From Paenibacillus polymyxa (GTDB taxonomy: Bacteria > Bacillota > Bacilli > Paenibacillales > Paenibacillaceae): a DNA stretch of 64,000 bases. The number at the start of each line of letters is the position of its first letter. Within the stretch, counting starts at the first letter, position 1. The notes under the pieces are model-generated. The model did not search any database. It had not been told where the DNA came from and saw only the letters and a program-made list of their open reading frames with translations. The DNA lies in the NCBI RefSeq assembly GCF_015710975.1, contig NZ_CP049783.1, positions 2,795,501 to 2,859,500 of the forward strand. Direction: 5' to 3'. The position numbers were made by a program, and so were the translations under genes. Shown here one piece after another: positions 1 through 8,941 of this stretch.

Positions 1-2264
<2,264 letters not shown>

Positions 2265-2484
2265 ACAAAGAGAAATGATCTGAATATAAAGCAAATTTAG
2301 GTCTGCCTCCGCTCCCGTTTGTTTAAATAGGAGGTCCTCTGGGGTAATAATAGCCAAGATGAATTACAGATGGTTCTAGTATATAGAGACCGGCAGGAAT
2401 AAAAAAATAAAAAATGTGCATACTGAAAAAAATACTTGGCGAGGGCACTTTTTAAACCATTTTAAACTAGAGGGAGTGGAGGGT

Positions 2485-2733
2485 ATGGCTTCGAATTTTA
2501 GAAAATCAGGATCAAGGGATAACCAAATGAGCCGTACGGTATCTGTTATTTCTTTGATCGCTTGCATTGTAGGTATTATTCTTATTTTGCTTGATATAGG
2601 AAATTTAACCGATCGTAATATCTATCTAATGACAGGCATTGGCGCCTTTGCTGCCGGAATTTTCATTTTTCTAATCGGGAAATCATTTGTCATTGCCCGC
2701 AAGAAGGAAGACCAAGAGAACGGACATCGTTAA
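2485..2733 (+). CDS. small two-helix membrane protein, unknown function
   Basis: I do not recognise a family. The 82-residue product has a short polar N-terminus, then two hydrophobic segments at about residues 22-40 and 50-72 joined by a short polar loop (NLTDRNIY), and a charged C-terminal tail (ARKKEDQENGHR). That pattern fits an integral membrane protein with a cytoplasmic tail. I chose the ATG at 2485 because GGGAGTGGAGGG lies just before it; an upstream in-frame ATG at 2416 would add 23 residues with no good ribosome binding site. It stands alone between the glycosidase pair and the qox operon and is followed by a predicted terminator. Confidence 0.6.
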   Translation: MASNFRKSGSRDNQMSRTVSVISLIACIVGIILILLDIGNLTDRNIYLMTGIGAFAAGIFIFLIGKSFVIARKKEDQENGHR

Positions 2734-2778
2734 TACAATTGAAAAGATGATGTAAAATTGATAACGAAAACAACAGCG

Positions 2779-2828
2779 CGGGGCTTCGAGCAGTGTAGGA
2801 TGATAACTGTAAGGAGTCCCGATTTTTG
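2779..2828 (+). terminator. candidate rho-independent terminator after the small membrane protein gene
   Basis: CGGGGCTTC at 2779-2787 pairs with GGAGTCCCG at 2813-2821, including two G-U pairs. A smaller inner stem (CAGT/ACTG) can form in the loop, and ATTTTT follows. The long loop makes this a moderate call. Confidence 0.5.
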
Positions 2829-3085
2829 CTTTAGTATAGCTTTTTTAAGATACTTCAAGATGCATAATTAACGTTTTTATATGTCATTTTTGAATTAAAA
2901 AGAAATTTTGAATTTGCAAGAGAAATTTTATTTTTAGAGAGGTTTTTCACAAAAATCGGACAAATAATCGACAATTCTGTTAACAATAAAAAAAGTGGCC
3001 GCTTTTCTGCTATCTTATATAAGGGCAACATTACAGGAGTTCGTTAGTTTTGAGTAATTTACTATTTTAAGGAGAGGGGAACAAC
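2829..3085. other. AT-rich leader region upstream of qoxA
   Basis: This stretch contains no credible ORF. It is very A/T-rich, with short direct T- and A-tracts, and ends in the qoxA ribosome binding site GGAGAGGGG. I could not choose a single convincing -35/-10 pair. A TTCACAAAAA element near 2946 loosely resembles ResD-type respiratory regulator sites, but that is only a resemblance. Confidence 0.35.
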
Positions 3086-4045
3086 ATGAACAAAAAACCA
3101 AAAGCGATTATTGCGTTGGTTTTGACCGTGCTCACGGTAGCATTGCTCATCTGGACGTGTTTTTATGCTGGCGGAAAATACGTTGTTTTCGATCCGAAAG
3201 GACCAATTGGGCAAGCACAAAAAGAGCTGATCATTCTTACAACTGCATTGTCTGCGCTTATAATTGTACCGGTTATGATTTTGACCTTCTTCATCGTTTG
3301 GCGGTATCGCGATACCCCAACAAACAAGGTGAAGTACCAACCTCACTGGGATGACAGCAAAAAGCTGGAGACCACATGGTGGGCTATTCCGATTATCGTT
3401 ATCCTTATTATTGCGGTCATCACTGCGAGATATACCTACTTGCTGGAGCCTTCCAAGCCGATTGCAAGTACGCAAAAGCCAGTAACGATTCAAGTAACCT
3501 CATTGGACTGGAAATGGCTCTTTATGTACCCAGAGGAAGGTATAGCTACAGTTAACCAAGTTCACATTCCTAAAGGTGTTCCAGTCCGTTTTGAACTGAC
3601 TGCTGACGCTCCGATGAACTCGTTCTGGATTCCGCAATTGGGCGGTCAAATCTACACCATGTCAGGCATGGCCATGAAACTGCATTTGCAGGCCGATCAC
3701 GAAGGAACTTACTTTGGCTCGGGTGCAAACTTTAGCGGTGAGCATTTTGGACAAATGCGTTTTGATGTAGAAGTCCAGTCGGATGAAGAGTATAAAAACT
3801 GGGTCGCTGACATCAAGAAGCAGTCTAAGCCGCTGACGAAAGACGGCTATTTGGCGCTTGCAAAACCAGGTTTGTCCCAGCCTGATGAGTATTCTTCGAT
3901 TCCAGACGGATTGTTCAAAGAGATTGTCAACAAGTATGTAGTGGAAGGCTCTTCTAACCCCCATGCTGGACATGGTGAAGCTACATCCACAGAAGAGCAT
4001 GCCGAAATGGATATGAGTCATATGAATATGAGCGGACACAATTAA
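3086..4045 (+). CDS. qoxA: cytochrome aa3-600 menaquinol oxidase subunit II (QoxA)
   Basis: This 319-residue protein has an N-terminal hydrophobic segment, a second helix pair around residues 45-125, and a periplasmic-side cupredoxin domain starting near VTIQVTSLDWKW. It follows the family II quinol oxidase pattern: where cytochrome c oxidases have the CuA ligands (CxxxCGxxH), it reads GSGANFSGEHFGQM with no cysteines. It is therefore a quinol oxidase subunit, not CtaC. VFDPKGP and SFWIPQLGGQ match Bacillus QoxA. Cys25 sits where the QoxA lipid anchor is expected, but the lipobox (IWTC) is non-canonical. The last 27 residues are rich in His and Met (HAGHGEA, MDMSHMNMSGH), an unusual tail that could bind copper. 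First gene of qoxABCD; RBS GGAGAGGGG. Confidence 0.93.
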   Translation: MNKKPKAIIALVLTVLTVALLIWTCFYAGGKYVVFDPKGPIGQAQKELIILTTALSALIIVPVMILTFFIVWRYRDTPTNKVKYQPHWDDSKKLETTWWAIPIIVILIIAVITARYTYLLEPSKPIASTQKPVTIQVTSLDWKWLFMYPEEGIATVNQVHIPKGVPVRFELTADAPMNSFWIPQLGGQIYTMSGMAMKLHLQADHEGTYFGSGANFSGEHFGQMRFDVEVQSDEEYKNWVADIKKQSKPLTKDGYLALAKPGLSQPDEYSSIPDGLFKEIVNKYVVEGSSNPHAGHGEATSTEEHAEMDMSHMNMSGHN

Positions 4046-4071
4046 AATGATTATAGGGAAGGAGGCCCCCA

Positions 4072-6048
4072 ATGCTTGACAAAATAAAAGAGTTTGCATC
4101 CACTTTCTTCGTTACTGGAGACCCGATGATCTATGGAGCGGACGTTTCCATCGCACTAGCAACGATCGGGATCGTGTTTGTGCTCACTTATTTCAAAAAA
4201 TGGGGCTGGCTTTGGAAAAACTGGTTGACTACGGTTGACCATAAAAAAGTCGGTATTATGTATATTCTTGCGGCCATCTTGATGTTATTCCGCGGAGGCG
4301 TGGATGCATTATTGATGCGTATTCAACTTGCTACACCTGATGTGACACTCTTACATCCTGAGCATTACAACCAGATTTTTACAACTCACGGCACAATCAT
4401 GATCTTGTTTATGGCGATGCCGTTGATGTTTGGTTTGTTTAACATCGCCGTACCCCTTCAAATTGGTGCGCGCGACGTTGCGTTTCCTTTCCTGAACGCA
4501 TTGAGCTTCTGGCTTTTCTTTATGGGTGCGATGTTGTTCAACTTGTCCTTCGTTATTGGCGGTTCGCCAGATGCAGGCTGGTTGAGTTATCCACCGCTCT
4601 CAGAACTGCAATTTAGTCCTGGCGTCGGTCAGAACTTCTATATCTGGGGTATTCAGATTTCCGGTATAGGTTCATTGGCTACAGGGATCAACTTTATTGT
4701 TACCATCATTAAAATGCGCGCACCTGGTATGACTTGGATGAAAATGCCTGTCTTTACGTGGTCCGTATTTTCATCATGTGTTATTATCATTTTCGCGTTC
4801 CCGATTCTGACGGTTACTTTAGCTTTGCTATTCCTTGACCGCTTTGGAGGAGGACACTTCTTTACCCTTGATTTCGGCGGTAACCCGATGATGTATATCA
4901 ACTTGATCTGGATGTGGGGTCACCCTGAGGTATACATTGTAGTATTGCCAGCCTTCGGTATTTATTCCGAGGTTATCAGCGTATTCTCTAAAAAGAAATT
5001 GTTTGGTTACAAATCCATGGTTTACGCCATGTTCATTATTGCGATCCTGTCCTTCTTCACGTGGGCGCATCACTTCTTCACAATGGGATCAGGCGCAGAT
5101 GTTAATGCATTCTTTGCGATTTCGACGATGGTTATCGCAATACCGACAGGGGTTAAAGTATTTAACTGGCTGTTCACGATGTACCGGGGGAAACTCGAAT
5201 TTAAAACTCCGATGATGTGGTCTATTGCATTTATTCCGAACTTCCTGATTGCAGGTTTGACGGGCGTCATGTTATCTGTAGCGCCTGCGGACTTCCAGTT
5301 CCATAACAGTTACTTCCTGATCGCTCACTTTCACTCCGCTCTGATTGGTGGGGTAGTGTTCGGTTACCTGGCAGGTCTGTACTACTGGTGGCCCAAAATG
5401 TTCGGTTTCACATTGCCTGAAACGCCTGGTAAATGGGCTTTCTGGTTCTGGAATATCGGGTTCTATGTATGTTTCATTCCGCAATATTCCCTCGGTCTGA
5501 TGGGTATGACACGTCGTCTGAGCACTTACGGCTGGGATACTGGCTGGCAGCCGCTTAACATGGTGTCAACCGTTGGGGCATTCCTGATGGGGATTGGTTT
5601 CTTGTTCCAGGTTCTTCAAATTCTTCTGGGTATCAAAAATTACCGCAAGCTGAAGGATACAACTGGCGACCCTTGGGGTGGTCACACGTTGGAATGGTCA
5701 ATTCCTTCACCTGCACCGGAATACAATTTTGCTACCATTCCGCAAGTAGAAGAACGCGATGACTGGTGGGCAGAAAAAGATAAACGTGCAAAAGGTATCT
5801 TCAGAAAGCAACCGCCAATTGAAGCGATTCATATGCCGAAAAACTCGGCGATTCCATTCATTATGTCGGTATTCTTTTTCATTGCAGGTTTCGGTTTCGT
5901 ATTTGGATGGTCGTTCTTCTATATTCCAGGGCTGATCGGCGTAGCAATTTGTATGATTTGCCGTTCGTTCTTCTCTTATGATGGCGACTACTATATCCCT
6001 GCGGATGAAGTAAAACGCACGGAAGCGGCAATAAGGGGGTCTGTATAA
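4072..6048 (+). CDS. qoxB: cytochrome aa3-600 menaquinol oxidase subunit I (QoxB)
   Basis: This is the catalytic haem-copper subunit, 658 residues with about 14-15 membrane helices. It holds the low-spin haem ligand His106 (THGTIM), the CuB ligand His284 cross-linked to Tyr288 in GHPEVY, the CuB pair His333-His334 (WAHHFFTMG), and the haem ligands His419 and His421 (AHFHSALIGG). It reduces oxygen to water with electrons from menaquinol and pumps protons. The gene follows qoxA by 26 bases with a strong GGAAGGAGG site and shares one base of its stop with the qoxC start (TAATG). Its length matches Bacillus QoxB (about 650 residues). No key residue is missing. Confidence 0.97.
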   Translation: MLDKIKEFASTFFVTGDPMIYGADVSIALATIGIVFVLTYFKKWGWLWKNWLTTVDHKKVGIMYILAAILMLFRGGVDALLMRIQLATPDVTLLHPEHYNQIFTTHGTIMILFMAMPLMFGLFNIAVPLQIGARDVAFPFLNALSFWLFFMGAMLFNLSFVIGGSPDAGWLSYPPLSELQFSPGVGQNFYIWGIQISGIGSLATGINFIVTIIKMRAPGMTWMKMPVFTWSVFSSCVIIIFAFPILTVTLALLFLDRFGGGHFFTLDFGGNPMMYINLIWMWGHPEVYIVVLPAFGIYSEVISVFSKKKLFGYKSMVYAMFIIAILSFFTWAHHFFTMGSGADVNAFFAISTMVIAIPTGVKVFNWLFTMYRGKLEFKTPMMWSIAFIPNFLIAGLTGVMLSVAPADFQFHNSYFLIAHFHSALIGGVVFGYLAGLYYWWPKMFGFTLPETPGKWAFWFWNIGFYVCFIPQYSLGLMGMTRRLSTYGWDTGWQPLNMVSTVGAFLMGIGFLFQVLQILLGIKNYRKLKDTTGDPWGGHTLEWSIPSPAPEYNFATIPQVEERDDWWAEKDKRAKGIFRKQPPIEAIHMPKNSAIPFIMSVFFFIAGFGFVFGWSFFYIPGLIGVAICMICRSFFSYDGDYYIPADEVKRTEAAIRGSV

Positions 6049-6656
6049 TGGCACAAGCAGCAGCACATCACAGCCATGATCATGACCACGGGCATCACGA
6101 TCCGCAAGAATTGAAGATGCTTGGTTTTTGGATCTTCCTCGTAACGGACGTAATCCTGTTCAGTACCTTGTTCGCAACCTTCGTCGTCCTTCGGAACAAC
6201 ACAGCCGGAGGACCAGGTGGCGCAGAGCTGTTTAACATGACGGGCGTTATTATTGAAACGTTCCTCTTGCTCACAAGCAGCTTCACAAGTGGTCTGGCTG
6301 TGTTGGCTATGAACAAAGGAAGCATGAAGGGATTAATCAACTGGTTAATCGTGACGGCAATCCTGGGTCTTGGTTTTATCGGTTTTGAAGTTTACGAGTT
6401 TGTTGAAATCGTACATGAAGGTGCTAATTTTGGAACCAGTGCGTTCTTGTCGGCATTCTTCACCTTGGTCGGAACACACGGACTTCACGTTTCGTTAGGT
6501 TTGGTTTGGATGATTGGACTTATGTTCCAGTTGAAAAAACGCGGACTTACTCCAGAGACGAAGGGCAAAGTTTCGGCATTGAGCTTGTACTGGCACTTTT
6601 TGGACGCTGTCTGGATCTTCTTGCTGACAGTTGTCTATTTGATGGGGGTGATGTAG
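6048..6656 (+). CDS. qoxC: menaquinol oxidase subunit III (QoxC)
   Basis: The 202-residue product has five predicted membrane helices and the subunit III/CyoC signature (FWIFLVTDVILFSTLFATF, and HGLHVSLG near residue 145). Subunit III stabilises the oxidase and supports proton uptake. The N-terminus is unusually histidine-rich (HHSHDHDHGHHD, residues 5-16), longer than expected for the family and suggestive of metal buffering. Its start codon overlaps the qoxB stop and qoxD follows directly, so it is part of one tightly coupled operon. Confidence 0.95.
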   Translation: MAQAAAHHSHDHDHGHHDPQELKMLGFWIFLVTDVILFSTLFATFVVLRNNTAGGPGGAELFNMTGVIIETFLLLTSSFTSGLAVLAMNKGSMKGLINWLIVTAILGLGFIGFEVYEFVEIVHEGANFGTSAFLSAFFTLVGTHGLHVSLGLVWMIGLMFQLKKRGLTPETKGKVSALSLYWHFLDAVWIFLLTVVYLMGVM

Positions 6657-6992
6657 ATGGCACAGCATCAATCAGGAGCAGGTTCGCATGGTCATGATGA
6701 TTCTCACGGTTCAGTGAAATCCTATGTTATCGGATTTATTCTGTCCATCGTACTGACCATCATTCCTCTCGGCGTGGTTATGAATCATATGTTGAGCCGC
6801 ACTTCGACGATGGTTGTTATTTTGGCCGCGGCAGTGCTGCAATTTCTGGTTCAGCTATTCTTCTTCATGCACATTCGTGAAAGCAATGGACCACGTTGGA
6901 ATGTGATGACTTTAATCTTTGGTATAGTGATCCTGTTGACCGTCGTTGGCGGTTCTGTATGGATTATGGAATACAACATGGTAGCACACTAA
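6657..6992 (+). CDS. qoxD: menaquinol oxidase subunit IV (QoxD)
   Basis: This 111-residue protein has three membrane helices and the subunit IV/CyoD pattern (FILSIVLTIIPLGVV, FLVQLFFFMHI). The small subunit helps assemble the CuB site in related oxidases. It starts on the base after the qoxC stop, with GGGGGTGATG serving as ribosome binding site inside qoxC. The first 20 residues again carry a His/Gly-rich tract (SHGHDDSHG). It is the last gene of qoxABCD and is followed after 10 bases by a strong terminator. Confidence 0.93.
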   Translation: MAQHQSGAGSHGHDDSHGSVKSYVIGFILSIVLTIIPLGVVMNHMLSRTSTMVVILAAAVLQFLVQLFFFMHIRESNGPRWNVMTLIFGIVILLTVVGGSVWIMEYNMVAH

Positions 6993-7002
6993 TAAATAAC
7001 AC

Positions 7003-7039
7003 AAAGAGGAAGCGGCTCTATGCCGCTTCCTCTTTTTTT
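7003..7039 (+). terminator. rho-independent terminator of qoxABCD
   Basis: A perfect 14-bp stem (AAAGAGGAAGCGGC at 7003-7016 with its complement at 7022-7035), a five-base loop and a T-rich run end the qox operon. Confidence 0.95.
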
Positions 7040-7159
7040 GTAAAGGGCCTGCTGAAATTAAACTGTGGCTTCTTGAACTCAAGTTTGCATGTGTGTAAAA
7101 TGGAATTGTATAACAGAAGAGTGAAAAAGATAATACTAATGGAGAGTGAGGAAAACGTC

Positions 7160-8284
7160 ATGAACACCGAAATATTGTTTAAACCTTTTAAGATAGGTAA
7201 CTTATCGCTTCCCAATCGGATCGTTATGGCTCCCATGACACGAAATTTTTCTCCCCAAGGTGTTCCAGGACCTGAGGTTGCTGCGTATTATCGTCGTCGT
7301 GCGGAAAATGCTGTTGGATTGATTATTACGGAGGGAACGGCTATCAATCATCCCGCAGCTGTGGAGCACACAGGCATCCCTAACTTTTATGGTGAAGGGT
7401 TAAAGGGGTGGGCCAAGGTAGTAGAGGAGGTCCATGCGGCAGGTGGCAAAATTATACCGCAGCTTTGGCATGTGGGTACGGCCCGAAAAATAGGTGCGGA
7501 TAACCAACCGAATCCCGAGGCATTGCCTGTCGGTCCTTCGGGTATTTCTCCCGCCGGTGAAAAGGTAGTTGAGCCATTGACGGAGGCGGAAATTGCGGAT
7601 ATCATCGCAGCCTTTGCTCAGGCCGCTGCCGATGCCAAGCAGGTGGGGTTTGACGGCATTGAACTTCATGGAGCGCATGGCTATTTAATAGATCAATTTT
7701 TTTGGGATAAAACCAATAAGCGTACCGATCAATATGGAGGCGATTTGGTTCAGCGGACCCGGTTTGCGGTCGAGGTTATTGAGGCTTGTCGCCGTGCAGT
7801 GGGTCCGGATTTTCCAATTGTACTGCGATTCTCCCAGTGGAAGATGTACCATTATGGAGAAAAGCTGGCACAGACACCACAGGAACTTGAACAGTTTCTT
7901 GCTCCATTAGTGAAGGCCGGAGTGGATATATTCCATTGTTCAAGTCGCCGTTTCTGGGAACCGGAATTTGAAGGCTCAGATCTAAATCTGGCAGCTTGGA
8001 CGAAAAAGATAACAGGCAAGCCAGTGATTACGGTGGGATCGGTTGGTTTGGAGAAGGCCTTTCTGAGTGATCTGGAAAAAAATAATAGTCTTCAGACTGA
8101 TCAATCCAGTAGTGTAGAGGCTCGATTAGAACAACTCATGGGGCTAGTAGAACGAGAGGAATTTGATTTGGTTGCAGTTGGACGTGCATTGCTGGTTGAT
8201 CCGGCATTTGCAGTAAAATTGCGTGATCAACAGATAAAAGAAATAATTCCATACAATGACGAATTATTAAAAACGTTGAATTAA
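7160..8284 (+). CDS. NADH:flavin oxidoreductase, old yellow enzyme family
   Basis: A 374-residue FMN-dependent TIM-barrel enzyme. It begins with FKPFKIGNLSLPNRIVMAPMTR, the OYE family N-terminus, and carries the substrate/FMN pocket motif IELHGAHGYLIDQF and the phosphate-binding GSVG and VAVGRALLVDP segments near the end. Family members reduce electrophilic alkenes, nitro compounds or quinones with NAD(P)H, often in xenobiotic or oxidative stress responses; the physiological substrate cannot be read here. I chose the ATG at 7160 because GGAGAGTGAGG lies just upstream, whereas the longer open frame runs back through the qox terminator. It is probably a single-gene transcript. Confidence 0.9.
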   Translation: MNTEILFKPFKIGNLSLPNRIVMAPMTRNFSPQGVPGPEVAAYYRRRAENAVGLIITEGTAINHPAAVEHTGIPNFYGEGLKGWAKVVEEVHAAGGKIIPQLWHVGTARKIGADNQPNPEALPVGPSGISPAGEKVVEPLTEAEIADIIAAFAQAAADAKQVGFDGIELHGAHGYLIDQFFWDKTNKRTDQYGGDLVQRTRFAVEVIEACRRAVGPDFPIVLRFSQWKMYHYGEKLAQTPQELEQFLAPLVKAGVDIFHCSSRRFWEPEFEGSDLNLAAWTKKITGKPVITVGSVGLEKAFLSDLEKNNSLQTDQSSSVEARLEQLMGLVEREEFDLVAVGRALLVDPAFAVKLRDQQIKEIIPYNDELLKTLN

Positions 8285-8321
8285 GCAAATTTTGGTTACA
8301 GGGCAAGCTGTAATATAAGCT

Positions 8322-8350
8322 ATTCGTAAATTCTACGAATTTGCTATAAT
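8322..8350 (+). promoter_or_regulatory. promoter with inverted-repeat operator upstream of the arsR-family gene
   Basis: ATTCGTA (8322-8328) and TACGAAT (8334-8340) form a perfect inverted repeat with a five-base spacer, directly followed by a consensus -10 TATAAT at 8345-8350. The repeat covers the -35 region, so a bound repressor would block RNA polymerase. Its sequence differs from the operator in front of cadA. Confidence 0.6.
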
Positions 8351-8386
8351 AGAAGCATCAAGTCGAAATACACGGGGTGAAAAAGG

Positions 8387-8755
8387 ATGAATTCTGAAAC
8401 GGAAGCTTTGGATTGCGAGCCGGCTTGTCACGGTTCAGATCAGGAAATTGAGCGCATAAAATCTTCCCTTGTTGAGGATTCCATCGCATACAAAATGTCG
8501 GAGCTGTTTAAGGCGCTGGGTGACCCGACACGGATTAAGCTGATTTATGCCCTGGCCCAAAAGGAACTGTGTGTTCATGATTTAACACAGGTGTTGAACA
8601 TGGGCCAATCTGCGGTATCCCACCAGCTTCGTTATTTGCGCAACCTGCGTATTGTCAAACGACGCAAGGAAGGCAAGACAGTGTTTTATTCACTGGATGA
8701 TAATCATGTGGAGCAGATTTTTTTGCAAACCCATCAGCACATATCACATCAATGA
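8387..8755 (+). CDS. ArsR/SmtB-family metal-sensing repressor (CzrA/CadC-like)
   Basis: The 122-residue winged-helix protein has the ArsR core (MSELFKALGDPTRIKLIYAL) and the recognition helix NMGQSAVSHQLRYLR. It shows two possible metal sites. The C-terminal alpha-5 helix carries Asp, His, His and His in the D-x-H / H-x-x-H spacing typical of CzrA/SmtB zinc sensors. The N-terminus has DCEPACH and the recognition region has ELCVHD, reminiscent of the CadC alpha3N cadmium/lead site in which the second Cys is His here. It probably releases DNA on Zn(II), Cd(II) or Pb(II). It sits just upstream of cadA, whose promoter has a matching operator. The ribosome binding site is GGGGTGAAAAAGG. Confidence 0.9.
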   Translation: MNSETEALDCEPACHGSDQEIERIKSSLVEDSIAYKMSELFKALGDPTRIKLIYALAQKELCVHDLTQVLNMGQSAVSHQLRYLRNLRIVKRRKEGKTVFYSLDDNHVEQIFLQTHQHISHQ

Positions 8756-8776
8756 TTTTTGACAAACCAACAGCAG

Positions 8777-8801
8777 GGCGCCAAGCAATTGGCGCTCTTT
8801 T
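8777..8801 (+). terminator. terminator after the arsR-family gene
   Basis: GCGCCAA (8778-8784) and TTGGCGC (8789-8795) form a compact stem with a four-base loop followed by TCTTTT. It separates the sensor gene from the cadA promoter. Confidence 0.7.
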
Positions 8802-8851
8802 GGTGCTTGTCCATTGAAGTCGATTTTTTTTGTTAATAAGGGCTATGATCA

Positions 8852-8881
8852 TTGACTTTTACCCCTAAACCTGAATATAAT
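8852..8881 (+). promoter_or_regulatory. cadA promoter
   Basis: TTGACT (8852-8857), an 18-base spacer and TATAAT (8876-8881) form a good SigA promoter. The metal-sensor operator begins 15 bases downstream, over the expected transcription start. Confidence 0.75.
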
Positions 8882-8895
8882 GACCTTAACAAATA

Positions 8896-8919
8896 ATATA
8901 TGAACAGTTGCTCATATAT
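8896..8919 (+). promoter_or_regulatory. SmtB/CadC-type operator of cadA
   Basis: ATATATGA (8896-8903) and TCATATAT (8912-8919) are a perfect inverted repeat. With the inner ACA..TGC it matches the TATATGAACA-type half sites bound by CadC, CzrA and SmtB. It lies at the start of the transcript, ideal for repression by the ArsR-family protein encoded just upstream. Confidence 0.85.
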
Positions 8920-8941
8920 AGCTAATTGGAGGCCAATTATT

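Noticed and set aside
3086..4045. Reading the first oxidase gene as cytochrome c oxidase subunit II (CtaC)
   Set aside because: The CuA cysteine and histidine ligands are missing (GSGANFSGEHF), and the gene order and lengths match qoxABCD.
6896..7159. N-terminal extension of the old yellow enzyme
   Set aside because: The extension overlaps qoxD and crosses its terminator; the family N-terminus and ribosome binding site fit the ATG at 7160.
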